The position numbers were made by a program, and so were the translations under genes. From Alicycliphilus denitrificans_A (GTDB lineage: Bacteria; Pseudomonadota; Gammaproteobacteria; Burkholderiales; Burkholderiaceae_C), in contig NZ_CP126238.1 in the NCBI RefSeq assembly GCF_044792555.1, positions 1,054,001 to 1,118,000 of the forward strand: a stretch of 64,000 nucleotides of DNA, in the 5' to 3' direction. Positions 44,140 through 52,233 of the stretch are shown here, in pieces (the first letter of the stretch is position 1; each line of letters starts with the position of its first letter). The notes below the pieces were generated by a model. That model worked only from the letters and a program-made list of their open reading frames with translations. It was not told where the DNA came from and did not search any database.

Positions 44140-45480
44140 TCAGTAGCCCATCAGCGAGGGTAGCCAGAGAGAGATCTGCGGCACAAAGGCGATCAGGAAA
44201 ACCGCGATCGTGGACACCAGCACGAAGGGCAGCACTCTCACGACGATCTTTTCCACCGATTCCCCACCGATGCCCGAGGCCACGAAAAGGTTCTCTCCCA
44301 GCGGGGGCGTCATGAAACCGATCGACAGGGTACAGATCACCACGATGCCCACATGGGTTGGATCAGCGCCGGCCAGGTACATCACCGGCAGCAACACCGG
44401 CACCAGGATCAGGATGGCTGCAAGGGTTTCCATGAACATGCCGACAAACAGCAGAAACATGATTACCAGCGTCCAGATGATGTAGGGGTTGGTCGTCATG
44501 CCGAGCATGGCCTCGGCGATGTTGCTGGGAATGCGCTGTTCCACCAGCAGGCGGCCGAATGCGGTGGCCGTGAAAAGGATGAGCAGCACGCGCCCGGTGA
44601 TCCAGGTGGTGGTGCGCAGCGATACCTTGATCGCGAGCCAGCTCAGTTCGCGATGGACAAACCAGCCGACGAACAAGGTATAGAAGATCGCCACGATGGC
44701 CGATTCAGTGGGGGTGAAGATGCCGGCGTAGATACCGCCGAGGATGATCACCGGCGCCAGGATGGACCAGACGCCGCGTTTCAGCGCCGCACGCAGATCG
44801 CTGCCCGACCAATTTTCAGACAGGCCCCGGTAGTTGCGCTTCTTGGAGATGAAGTAGTTCATCACCAGCAGGGCGCCAGCCATCACCAAACCAGGCATCA
44901 CGCCGGCAACAAACAGCTTGGGAATGGACAGCGAAGCAAAAGTGCCAAATTTCTCCACCGCCTCGGGTGGCGGCTCCATGCCCAGTGCCGCGATGCCGAA
45001 GATCACCATCGGAATCGAGGGTGGAATGATGATGCCCAGCCCGCCAGAGGCTGCGGTCACCGCCGAGGCGTAGGCGCGATCGTATTTGCGCTTGGTCATG
45101 GCGGGGATCATCAGCATGCCCACCGCCGCGGTGGTCGCCGGCCCCGAGCCAGAGATCGCACCGAAGAACAGACAGGCCAGCACCGTCGCCACACCCAGGC
45201 CACCGGTGATGGGGCCGGCCATGGCTTCGGCGATGTCAACCAGGCGCCGGGAAATGCCAGCGGCCTCCATCAGGGCACCGGCCAGCACGAAGGCGGGCAG
45301 GGCCATCAGCGGAAAACTGCCGACCGAGTTGAACGCAATCTGCACGAGCGCGATGGGATCTTTGTCGAGCACCACATAGGCGCCCATGGCCGCGCCGCCC
45401 AGCGCCACCGTGATTGGCGCGCCCAGCAGCAGCAGCAGCAGGAATCCGCCAAACAGAATTTCGGATAAATACATGTCCAT
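44140..45480 (-). CDS. TRAP transporter large membrane subunit (DctM type)
   Basis: A 446-residue protein with about 12-13 helices, the channel-forming subunit of a sodium-driven TRAP uptake system. Family marks are the SGSGPATTAAVGMLMIPAM stretch, IPPSIPMVIFG, TPTESAIVA and GFMTPPLGENLFVASG. In Rhodobacter-type taurine clusters TRAP genes (tauKLM) do this job, so a sulfonate is the likely cargo. It follows the small subunit after 21 bases. Confidence 0.93.
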   Translation of the reverse strand: MDMYLSEILFGGFLLLLLLGAPITVALGGAAMGAYVVLDKDPIALVQIAFNSVGSFPLMALPAFVLAGALMEAAGISRRLVDIAEAMAGPITGGLGVATVLACLFFGAISGSGPATTAAVGMLMIPAMTKRKYDRAYASAVTAASGGLGIIIPPSIPMVIFGIAALGMEPPPEAVEKFGTFASLSIPKLFVAGVMPGLVMAGALLVMNYFISKKRNYRGLSENWSGSDLRAALKRGVWSILAPVIILGGIYAGIFTPTESAIVAIFYTLFVGWFVHRELSWLAIKVSLRTTTWITGRVLLILFTATAFGRLLVEQRIPSNIAEAMLGMTTNPYIIWTLVIMFLLFVGMFMETLAAILILVPVLLPVMYLAGADPTHVGIVVICTLSIGFMTPPLGENLFVASGIGGESVEKIVVRVLPFVLVSTIAVFLIAFVPQISLWLPSLMGY

Positions 45481-45501
45481 GATCTTGTCTCCGGTACGCG
45501 C

Positions 45502-46053
45502 TCAGTTCCGAGCCTGCGCGTCGTTGTTTTTCAGCATTTTCTTGATCTCTGCAGTTTCGGGGTCCAGCAACTCCTCGCCTCTGAACACGCTGAGGTAGAT
45601 GTTCCACAGCACGCGGAGAGACATCAGGGTGAAGGCCACCGGCAGGATCATGTAGATATATTTCATAGGCACACCCAGCGTCTGCGCTTTCCAAAACAGG
45701 TTCATGCGGTTGAACACGAAGTCGTAGCTGAGCCAGACGAAATACAGGTTGAACGCCACCCAGAGCAGATCGGCCAAGGTCATCATCGTCTTGGCCAGCC
45801 AATTCGGCAGGTACTGCATGTGCACGGTGACGCGGTTGTGTGCCGACATCTTGGCTGCCACCACCGCGCCGAGGTAGGCAAACCAGACAAACATGTAGGT
45901 GGAGAGCTCTTCCGACCAGGCGATCGAGTAGCCGAAGAGCTGACGCGAGACGACCTGCGCAAACAGCAAGATCACAAATAGCGCGAGCAACCACTCGCAC
46001 ACCAGTGTCTCGATGTCGTTCAACCAGGCCAGTGATTTGCGCAAAGGCGTCAT
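45502..46053 (-). CDS. TRAP transporter small membrane subunit (DctQ type)
   Basis: A 183-residue protein with four membrane helices: residues ~20-40, 50-70, 92-112 and 133-153. It has the conserved FAQVVSRQLFGYSIAWSEELSTYMFVW stretch. The ATG at 46053 follows GAGGTAA; an upstream Met adds 11 residues and is unlikely. It is separated from the binding-protein gene by a strong terminator-like hairpin, so it is made in smaller amounts. Confidence 0.9.
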   Translation of the reverse strand: MTPLRKSLAWLNDIETLVCEWLLALFVILLFAQVVSRQLFGYSIAWSEELSTYMFVWFAYLGAVVAAKMSAHNRVTVHMQYLPNWLAKTMMTLADLLWVAFNLYFVWLSYDFVFNRMNLFWKAQTLGVPMKYIYMILPVAFTLMSLRVLWNIYLSVFRGEELLDPETAEIKKMLKNNDAQARN

Positions 46054-46131
46054 GGCGATTACCTCAAAAAAGGGCGCGCGCGGCACGCCGGACAGGCGCT
46101 TTCAAAAGCGCAGTACAACACAAAAATCCAC

Positions 46132-46162
46132 AAAAAAAGGCGGCCACCGAGCGGTGGCCGCC
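46132..46162 (-). terminator. Perfect hairpin with T7 between dctP-type and dctQM-type genes
   Basis: On the minus strand GGCGGCCACC and GGTGGCCGCC pair over a 4-base loop, followed by seven T. It lies 13 bases after the binding-protein stop codon. Such an element lets the binding protein be made in excess over the membrane subunits. Confidence 0.9.
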
Positions 46163-46174
46163 GCCATCAGGCGA

Positions 46175-47170
46175 TCAACGGCCCAGGGTCTTCAGGACTT
46201 TGTCGAGCTTGTCCTTGCCGCCGATGCTGGCGTAGAACTTGGGCCACACCGTTGTAGTGGCCTTGGCGATCCACTCTTTTTCGCCATCGGCCGGGTCGGT
46301 GATCTGCATGCCCTTGGCGGTCAGCTCTTTCTTGATCTTTCCTTCTGTGTCAGCCAACCACTTGTAGCTGTGCTCGGTGGCTTCAGTGCCTGCTTCCAGG
46401 ATCGCTTTTTGCACATCGGCCGGCTGCTTCTTGAAGGTGGCCTCGCCCACGATGATGGGTTCGAGCGAGAACACGTAGCGGATGTTGGTGATGTACTTCT
46501 GCACTTCGCTGAACTTCATTGAGTGCACTGTGAGGTAAGGGTTGTCCTGGCCATCCACCACGCCTTGTTGCAACGCGGTGAAGGTCTCGGACCAGGCCAT
46601 GGGCGTGGGGTTGATGCCCCAGGCCTGATAAGAAGCAATCATGATTTCGTTCTTGGGAACGCGGATCTTCAGGCCCTTGAGGTCGGCGATGGTCTTGATC
46701 GGTTTCTTGGAGTTGGTCAGCACACGGAAACCGGTGAAGGTCCAGCCAACGATGCGCACGCCAGCGTCGCGCACGGTGTTGGCGGTGAGCTCCTTGCCAA
46801 TTTCGCCAGTCACCAGCTGTTTGGCTTCTTCGGCGCTCTGGATCACGTAGGGCAGCGTAAGCACGCCCACAGTGGGCGAGAACGGGGTGATGTTGTTGAT
46901 GGCCAGGACGGAAAAGTCCAGGGTGCCGATCGAGGCGCTGTTGACCGTGGTCTCTTCGCTGCCGAGCTGGCCGTTGGGGAATAGGTCTACCTTGTGTTTG
47001 CCGCCGGTTTTGGCCTCAAAGGCTGTCTTGAACTTGCTGGCCATTTCCCACTGGGCGCTGCCCTGGGCGTCGCCCACGGCGACCTTGAAGGTGGTGGCCA
47101 GCGCACTGCCGCCAATGAAGAAAGAAGAGGCTGCCAGCAGCGATACCAGGGTGGTGGTCTTGAATACCAT
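46175..47170 (-). CDS. TRAP transporter periplasmic binding protein (DctP type)
   Basis: A 331-residue exported solute-binding protein. The signal peptide is residues 1-26 (SLLAASSFFIGGSALA). The mature domain has the DctP marks LPYVIQSAEEA, LKGLKIRVPKNE (a conserved Arg that binds the substrate's acid group) and GVVDGQDNPYLTVHSMKF. The substrate is probably a sulfonate or carboxylate. The start at 47170 keeps the signal peptide complete; GGAGAC stands before it. First gene of the TRAP run, 150 bases downstream of the NTF2-like gene. Confidence 0.93.
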   Translation of the reverse strand: MVFKTTTLVSLLAASSFFIGGSALATTFKVAVGDAQGSAQWEMASKFKTAFEAKTGGKHKVDLFPNGQLGSEETTVNSASIGTLDFSVLAINNITPFSPTVGVLTLPYVIQSAEEAKQLVTGEIGKELTANTVRDAGVRIVGWTFTGFRVLTNSKKPIKTIADLKGLKIRVPKNEIMIASYQAWGINPTPMAWSETFTALQQGVVDGQDNPYLTVHSMKFSEVQKYITNIRYVFSLEPIIVGEATFKKQPADVQKAILEAGTEATEHSYKWLADTEGKIKKELTAKGMQITDPADGEKEWIAKATTTVWPKFYASIGGKDKLDKVLKTLGR

Positions 47171-47320
47171 GATTGTCTCCATGGGTGGTTTAAATACTAA
47201 ACAAACGGGTCGACTTTGGCGTCGATCTTGGTTACGGACTGTGATCAGCTTGGGCCGGCTCGGGCCTTCATGCCCGCAGCCGGCACAACAAGGGAAAAAA
47301 TGCCTGAGGGCCGGGTGGGC

Positions 47321-47716
47321 TCAGGTCGTCAGTGCAGGACGGTCTTTGCGGAAGGCGTTCTTCACCAAAATCTTGCCGTCCTTGAAGGTGAACACATCGA
47401 CCATGCGGGCTTCGATGCGCGAACCGTCGGCCTTGGTGCCCTTGAAGGTGCACTCGGACACGCCACGATCGCCCACCACAAAGTGATTGCCATCGAGCCA
47501 AGCGGCGTCGGGGAAGTTGGTCCAGGCGGCCTTGAAGCCTTCGCGGACCTCGTCGCGGCCACTGAAGGTGCGGCCCAGCAGATCTGGACCGGCCACAGCG
47601 TGGAACAGACAGTCGTCGTGCATGAAGCTCATCAGGGCCTCGATATCGTGACGGTTCCAGGCGTCGGCAAATTCGGCCAGGGTTTCTGCGGTGATGGTGT
47701 TGTGTGGCTCTGTCAT
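47321..47716 (-). CDS. tauX: NTF2/SnoaL-like protein, probable taurine dehydrogenase small subunit
   Basis: A 131-residue NTF2-like protein: AETLAEFADAWNRHDIEALMSFM at the start, FSGRDEVREGFKAAW and IEARMVDVFTFKDGKI later. I recall that TauX, the small subunit of taurine dehydrogenase, has this fold. Its place beside a divergent FAD dehydrogenase and a TRAP system supports this. It would help deaminate taurine to sulfoacetaldehyde. The start at 47716 follows AGGAGACA. The symbol is an inference and could be wrong; SnoaL proteins do many things. Confidence 0.6.
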   Translation of the reverse strand: MTEPHNTITAETLAEFADAWNRHDIEALMSFMHDDCLFHAVAGPDLLGRTFSGRDEVREGFKAAWTNFPDAAWLDGNHFVVGDRGVSECTFKGTKADGSRIEARMVDVFTFKDGKILVKNAFRKDRPALTT

Positions 47717-48083
47717 CTTGTCTCCTGCTATCAGTGTCAAACTTTTCGCATGGGGCCGGGGGAACGGTGCTTGCCGCCCGTGCGACCGATTTGCGAACGG
47801 ACTCTATTGTTGGACCCTGGCGGCCCGCCACTGTAGAACCAGTTCCGGCGATTCGTTAGGTCCAATGATGCGGGTTAATACTGAGGATATTTTTTTGAGG
47901 TAAACGCGAGGCGGCTGCTGGCCCCATGGATTGGTCGGAACTGGTTCTAGCCAGTGCCTGCTGCTCCTGCCTATCCTTCGTTTGAGCGTGATCCCAGGGG
48001 CATGGCTCCCAGGATCCGCGCGCTTACACCACTTGCACTGCTCGACAGCAAGGCGCACCTGCTACAAACCCTGGAGACACTTG
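47717..48083. promoter_or_regulatory. Divergent promoter region between tauX-like and tauY-like genes
   Basis: 367 bases without a gene, with three notable things. A perfect 13-base inverted repeat, TAGAACCAGTTCC (47834-47846) and GGAACTGGTTCTA (47937-47949), lies 90 bases apart. A TauR-like box (TTGGACCTAAC read on the minus strand) is at 47855-47865. A second TTGGACC is at 47810-47816 on the plus strand, facing the first. It is probably the main control point of the TRAP-tauX and tauY runs. Confidence 0.6.
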
Positions 48084-49508
48084 ATGACCTCGACTACCCT
48101 TGGCGGCCACGTGATGCGGCCCTACGAACCCACCTATGACCCGCTGGTGAACCCCACGCCGGGCCAGGGCACCGGTTATGCCCCCACCTACTGGGTGGCC
48201 TCGGCGGGCAACCCGCCGCCAGATGATGGCCCGATCCGTGGTGACATCAATGCCGACGTGGTTGTGATCGGTTCGGGCTCTACCGGCATGTCCACCGCGC
48301 TCTACCTGGCGCGCGAACACGGCATTGTGGCCACGGTGCTCGAAGCGGCCCAGACCTCCTGGGGCTGCTCCAGCCGCAGCGGTGGCCAGGGGCAAAACGC
48401 CAACGGCCGCCTCACCCGCTCACAGTGGATCGAGCGCTGGGGCCTGGACGTGGCCAAGAAGCTTGATGCCGAGGTCCGCATGGGTTTCGAGAACTTCCGT
48501 CAGCTCACCAAGGAGATTGAGTGCGAGGCCTACGACGGTGGTCACCTCTACATGGCACACCGCCCCAAGAAGCTCGACTACCTGCGCGAGATGACCCGCG
48601 TGCGCAATGAGGTGTTCGGCTATCGCACGCGCATGCTCACCGCGGAAGAAGTCCGCGAACAATTCTGCGACGAGCGCGAGCACGTGGGCGCGATGTTCGA
48701 AGAGGAGGGCGTGGGCATCCATCCGTTGAAATTCACCTTCGGCCTGATTCGCAAGGCACGCGAGTTGGGCGTGAAAGTGCATCCGGCCAGCCCGGTGCAA
48801 GGGTGGAAAACGGTCAACGGCGTGCACCACCTGCAGACCCCCGGCGGCGTCGTGCGCGCCAAGCGCGTGGTGGTCTGCACCGGCGGCTACACCGGTCAGA
48901 AGCTCACCCCCATACTCAAGAACAAAATCCTGCCCATCCTGTCCAACTCGGTGGTCACCCGCCCGCTGACGGACGCCGAAATGCAGGCCTGCAACTTCAA
49001 GTCCAAAACCTTCATGACGGACACGCGCACGCTGCGCTTCTACTACCGCCTGCTTGAAGGTAACCGCCTGCAACTGGGCAGCCGCAGCTCGATCACGGGT
49101 GCCGATGCCGAAGACCCGGTACACCTGAAACTTCTCACCGACGCCATCGCACGCAAGTTCCCGCCGCTGGCAGGCATTCAGATCGACCATTCCTGGTGGG
49201 GTTGGGTCGATGTGAGCCATGACATGATGCCGCGCATCACCCGCCCAGACCCGAAAGAGACCGTGTGGCACGCCCTGGGCTATGGCGGCAACGGTGTCTC
49301 CTCCTCCACCTGGGCGGGCAAGCGCATCGCCGAACGCGTGGCAGGCAAGGATGCTGGGAAAGAAGTGTTTCAGCTGCCAATCTACAACTCACCGCTGGAG
49401 TACCCCAATATCTGGAACATGGTGCGTTCGGAGGCATTTGCGCCGTTTCGCCGTTTTGGCCAATTCTTCTTGTACAAGTGGTACTGGCTGCGCGACGAGA
49501 AGATCTAA
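48084..49508 (+). CDS. tauY: FAD-dependent amine oxidoreductase, probable taurine dehydrogenase large subunit
   Basis: A 474-residue flavoprotein of the DAO/PuuB type. The FAD-binding fold begins with ADVVVIGSGSTGMSTALYLA (about residue 56). SRSGGQGQNANGRLTR is the second FAD contact and the C-terminal WHALGYGGNGVSSSTWAGKR closes the site. Relatives oxidise putrescine derivatives, glycine betaine or taurine. Next to xsc, a TRAP system and a NTF2-like gene, taurine dehydrogenase is the best call. No cytochrome c partner is seen. The start at 48084 has GGAGAC before it. Confidence 0.7.
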   Translation: MTSTTLGGHVMRPYEPTYDPLVNPTPGQGTGYAPTYWVASAGNPPPDDGPIRGDINADVVVIGSGSTGMSTALYLAREHGIVATVLEAAQTSWGCSSRSGGQGQNANGRLTRSQWIERWGLDVAKKLDAEVRMGFENFRQLTKEIECEAYDGGHLYMAHRPKKLDYLREMTRVRNEVFGYRTRMLTAEEVREQFCDEREHVGAMFEEEGVGIHPLKFTFGLIRKARELGVKVHPASPVQGWKTVNGVHHLQTPGGVVRAKRVVVCTGGYTGQKLTPILKNKILPILSNSVVTRPLTDAEMQACNFKSKTFMTDTRTLRFYYRLLEGNRLQLGSRSSITGADAEDPVHLKLLTDAIARKFPPLAGIQIDHSWWGWVDVSHDMMPRITRPDPKETVWHALGYGGNGVSSSTWAGKRIAERVAGKDAGKEVFQLPIYNSPLEYPNIWNMVRSEAFAPFRRFGQFFLYKWYWLRDEKI

Positions 49509-49532
49509 ACGCACAATGCAAAAGGTGAAGAC

Positions 49533-49907
49533 ATGAGCAAGGCACTTCAGGCCATCGATTTCCAGCGGGACAGCGGCGAACACGAGGCGCGGCGTCTGCG
49601 CGATCTACCCGGTCGCGTGATCGAGGGTGATCCGCAACACGAAAGCACCGTGTTTTTCAAGGGGGCAGAGGGTGATCTCATTGCCGGGACCTGGACCAGC
49701 ACACCCGGACAGTGGCATGCCTTCACCGATCGTGACGAGTTCTGCTATATCGTCTCGGGCCATGTCCGCCTGATCGGCAATGACGGCACGATTCAATCGT
49801 TCAAGACTGGGGATGCCTTTCTGATCCCCAACGGATTCAGTGGGCGCTGGGAAGTGGTCGAGACCACTACCAAGCACTTCGTCATCCGTCAATACGAAGC
49901 CGATTGA
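49533..49907 (+). CDS. Cupin_3 (DUF861) domain protein
   Basis: A 124-residue single-domain cupin: GTWTSTPGQWHAFTDRDEFCYIVSGHVRL and GDAFLIPNGFSGRWEVVE. This group sits beside amine-oxidising flavoproteins in many genomes, and its function is unknown. It could bind an amine or metal. It follows the flavoprotein after 24 bases on one transcript. Confidence 0.85.
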   Translation: MSKALQAIDFQRDSGEHEARRLRDLPGRVIEGDPQHESTVFFKGAEGDLIAGTWTSTPGQWHAFTDRDEFCYIVSGHVRLIGNDGTIQSFKTGDAFLIPNGFSGRWEVVETTTKHFVIRQYEAD

Positions 49908-49979
49908 CGCAAGTTGCCGGGCTGGGCCCGGGCCTGGCCCGCGCCGTTTCCACTCACTTACTCGAACAGTACATCCGCC

Positions 49980-50333
49980 ATGGCAATGAAGCGCGTCGTC
50001 ACGCAATTCGGTATGGGAACCTCGATTCGCAGCCGCAACTACACCGAGGCTGCCGCGCGGGCCATCCGCGACGCGTTGTGGCACAACTCGTTGAATGTGG
50101 CCGATGCCTTCGGGTTCCCCCGTGAGGCCATGGTCATCCAGGTCGAGATCGGCGTTCAGCGACCCGAGGAGGTGGATTGTCAAGCCTTGCTGGGAATCTT
50201 TCCCTACGGACAGCCGTCTGTGACGGTGGTCAAGGGCGGGCTCGACATTCCCCGCCGAGAAAAAGAGGGCTGGAGCGTTGTCGCCAATGCTGCGGTCATG
50301 GTCTCCTTCGACATGGAGCCCGCTCATGGCTGA
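49980..50333 (+). CDS. Lin0512-family protein, first copy
   Basis: A 117-residue protein: VVTQFGMGTSIRSRNYTEAAARAIRDALWHNSL, then VIQVEIGVQRPEEVD and VVANAAVMVSF at the end. It is the Lin0512 family, whose chemistry is not known to me. Two ATG codons (49980 and 49986) are possible. It is followed by a second member that overlaps it by eight bases, so the two are probably a heteromeric pair. Confidence 0.75.
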   Translation: MAMKRVVTQFGMGTSIRSRNYTEAAARAIRDALWHNSLNVADAFGFPREAMVIQVEIGVQRPEEVDCQALLGIFPYGQPSVTVVKGGLDIPRREKEGWSVVANAAVMVSFDMEPAHG

Positions 50334-50691
50334 AAGACGCATCATTCTCGAAATGGGGTCGGGCAACGATCTGTATGGCGGCGACTACACCAAGGCAGCC
50401 TGCCGAGCAGTGCAGGATGCCTTGCACCACTCGTCCATCGTGTTGTTCAAGTCGCTCGGTTATGACCACCGTGACATGCGCGTGCAGGTCACCATCGGCG
50501 TGCAGGAACCAGACAAGGTTGACACGGCCCGCGTCTGCGCGGAACTGCCGCGAGGCCGTGCAGAGGTCACTGCCGTCCATGGTGGACTCAATGTGCACGA
50601 TGCCGAGCAAGGAACCACGCACGTCATCGCCACTGCCGCGATCGAGGCGTTTTTGCCGATAGAGCCAGGCCAGTGGCGACTCAGCCAATAA
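50326..50691 (+). CDS. Lin0512-family protein, second copy
   Basis: A 121-residue paralogue of the gene before it: ILEMGSGNDLYGGDYTKAACRAVQDALHHSS, VQVTIGVQEPDKVD and VIATAAIEAFLP. The similarity is spread along the whole length with many substitutions, so it is an old duplication. The eight-base overlap means coupled translation. Last gene of the island on the plus strand. Confidence 0.75.
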   Translation: MAERRIILEMGSGNDLYGGDYTKAACRAVQDALHHSSIVLFKSLGYDHRDMRVQVTIGVQEPDKVDTARVCAELPRGRAEVTAVHGGLNVHDAEQGTTHVIATAAIEAFLPIEPGQWRLSQ

Positions 50692-50812
50692 GCGGCAGCT
50701 GACTGCTTGCCATTTTCACGGGAGCCGCATGGATGTTGGCCTTTGCAGCTTCGCCCACGCGCACGGGTTTCGACGATGTTGCTTTCGATCGGGCGGTTGG
50801 TGCCTCCCCGCC

Positions 50813-50905
50813 ATGACCACTATTTCGAGGATCTGGATGTCGGGCAGCCGTCAGTCCACGACCAGCAGATGGAAGGGTTCACAGCGCAAATTTTCGCTAT
50901 AGAAA
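50813..50905 (+). pseudogene. Possible N-terminal fragment of a MaoC-like dehydratase
   Basis: In one frame the DNA reads RHDHYFEDLDVGQPSVHDQQ, which resembles the start of MaoC-family hot-dog dehydratases (YFEDLxVGQ), and then breaks off. It lies between the island and trpS and may mark a deletion at the island edge. The match is short. Confidence 0.3.
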
Positions 50906-50924
50906 TAGTATTGCTGTGTCCTGC

Positions 50925-52229
50925 TCAGGCGTTGGATGCGGTAGCCAGGGCCTGTAGGGCCGCAGTCACTTCGATGGTGTCCACGCCCGCCACGGGTGCC
51001 AGCTGCCCAGCCAGGGCCTGCAGGGCGCCGGCTTCTTTTTGCAGGCGGGCAATGGCCTGGCCGGCCTCGCGTGGCATGTCAAAGCCAGTGCTTTGCAGCA
51101 GCAGCCTGCCATCGGCAGCCACCAGCTTGAAGTAGAACTTGCCGTCCGCCTCGCGGTATTGCTTGAAGGTGGGCAGCGCAGCCTTGCTGGCCTTGTGTGT
51201 GTCCTGGGGCTGGGTTTGCATGGCGCTGAGCGGCCGCAGGCCCACGGCGGCGCGCAGCTGCTTCAGGAAGGGGGTCGCCAGAGCGCGCGCGCGCTGGGCG
51301 CCGATCTGCAGCGCGGCTTCCACCTGCCCGGGGTGGGCCATGAACTCGTCGTAGCGCGCACGCATGGGGGTGATCTCGCGGTCTATGCGCTCAAACAGGA
51401 TCTGCTTGGCCTCGCCCCAGGCGATGCCGTCGGCATAGGCGCGGCGCATGGCTGCGGTTTCCTCGGGTGTGGCGAAGGCCTGGTAGAGCTGGAACAGGGT
51501 CGAGCCCTCGACCTCCTTGGGTTCGCCGGGGGCGCGGGAATCGGTGACGACGGCGCCAATGAGTTTTTTCAACTGTTCGCGTGGGCAAAACAACGGGATC
51601 GTGTTGTCGTAGCTCTTGCTCATCTTGCGCCCGTCCAGGCCCAGGAGGGTGGCCACGCTGTCCTCGATGGCGGCTTCGGGCAGAGTGAAATGCTCGCCGT
51701 AGAGGTGGTTGAAGCTGGCGGCGATGTCGCGTGCCATCTCGATGTGCTGGATCTGGTCGCGGCCCACGGGCACTTGATGTGCGTTGAATATCAGGATGTC
51801 TGCCGCCATCAGCACCGGGTACATGAACAGGCCGGCGCTCACGCCGTCGTCGCTCTCGCGCCCGGTCTCAAGGTTCTTGTCCTGCGCGGCCTTGTAGGCA
51901 TGGGCGCGGTTGAGCAGGCCCTTGCCGGTGACGCAGGTCAACAGCCAGGTCAGCTCGGGGATTTCGGGGATGTCGGACTGGCGGTAAAAGGTCACCTGCT
52001 CGGGGTCCAGCCCCGCGGCCAGCCAACTGGCGGCGATCTCCAGCGTGGAGCGGTGCACACGCTCGGGCTCCTGGCACTTGATGAGGGCGTGGTAGTCGGC
52101 CAGGAAGTAGAAATTCTCGACCCCGGGCCTGCGGGTGGCGGCAATGGCCGGGCGCATCATGCCCGCGTAGTTGCCCAGGTGCGGCGTGCCGGAGGGCGTA
52201 ATGCCAGTAAGAAAGCGCGTAGTAGTCAT
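50925..52229 (-). CDS. trpS: Tryptophanyl-tRNA synthetase
   Basis: A 434-residue class I synthetase. The HIGH-like motif is TPSGTPHLGNY near residue 11 and the KMSKS motif is GRKMSKSYDN near 210. It is about 100 residues longer than the short bacterial form: the last ~90 residues form an extra domain with KFYFKLVAADGRLLLQSTGF, like the small YegP/DUF1508 fold. Such tails occur in some Proteobacteria. The downstream site-2 protease starts upstream of it on the same strand, four bases away. Confidence 0.96.
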   Translation of the reverse strand: MTTTRFLTGITPSGTPHLGNYAGMMRPAIAATRRPGVENFYFLADYHALIKCQEPERVHRSTLEIAASWLAAGLDPEQVTFYRQSDIPEIPELTWLLTCVTGKGLLNRAHAYKAAQDKNLETGRESDDGVSAGLFMYPVLMAADILIFNAHQVPVGRDQIQHIEMARDIAASFNHLYGEHFTLPEAAIEDSVATLLGLDGRKMSKSYDNTIPLFCPREQLKKLIGAVVTDSRAPGEPKEVEGSTLFQLYQAFATPEETAAMRRAYADGIAWGEAKQILFERIDREITPMRARYDEFMAHPGQVEAALQIGAQRARALATPFLKQLRAAVGLRPLSAMQTQPQDTHKASKAALPTFKQYREADGKFYFKLVAADGRLLLQSTGFDMPREAGQAIARLQKEAGALQALAGQLAPVAGVDTIEVTAALQALATASNA

Positions 52230-52233
52230 GGAA

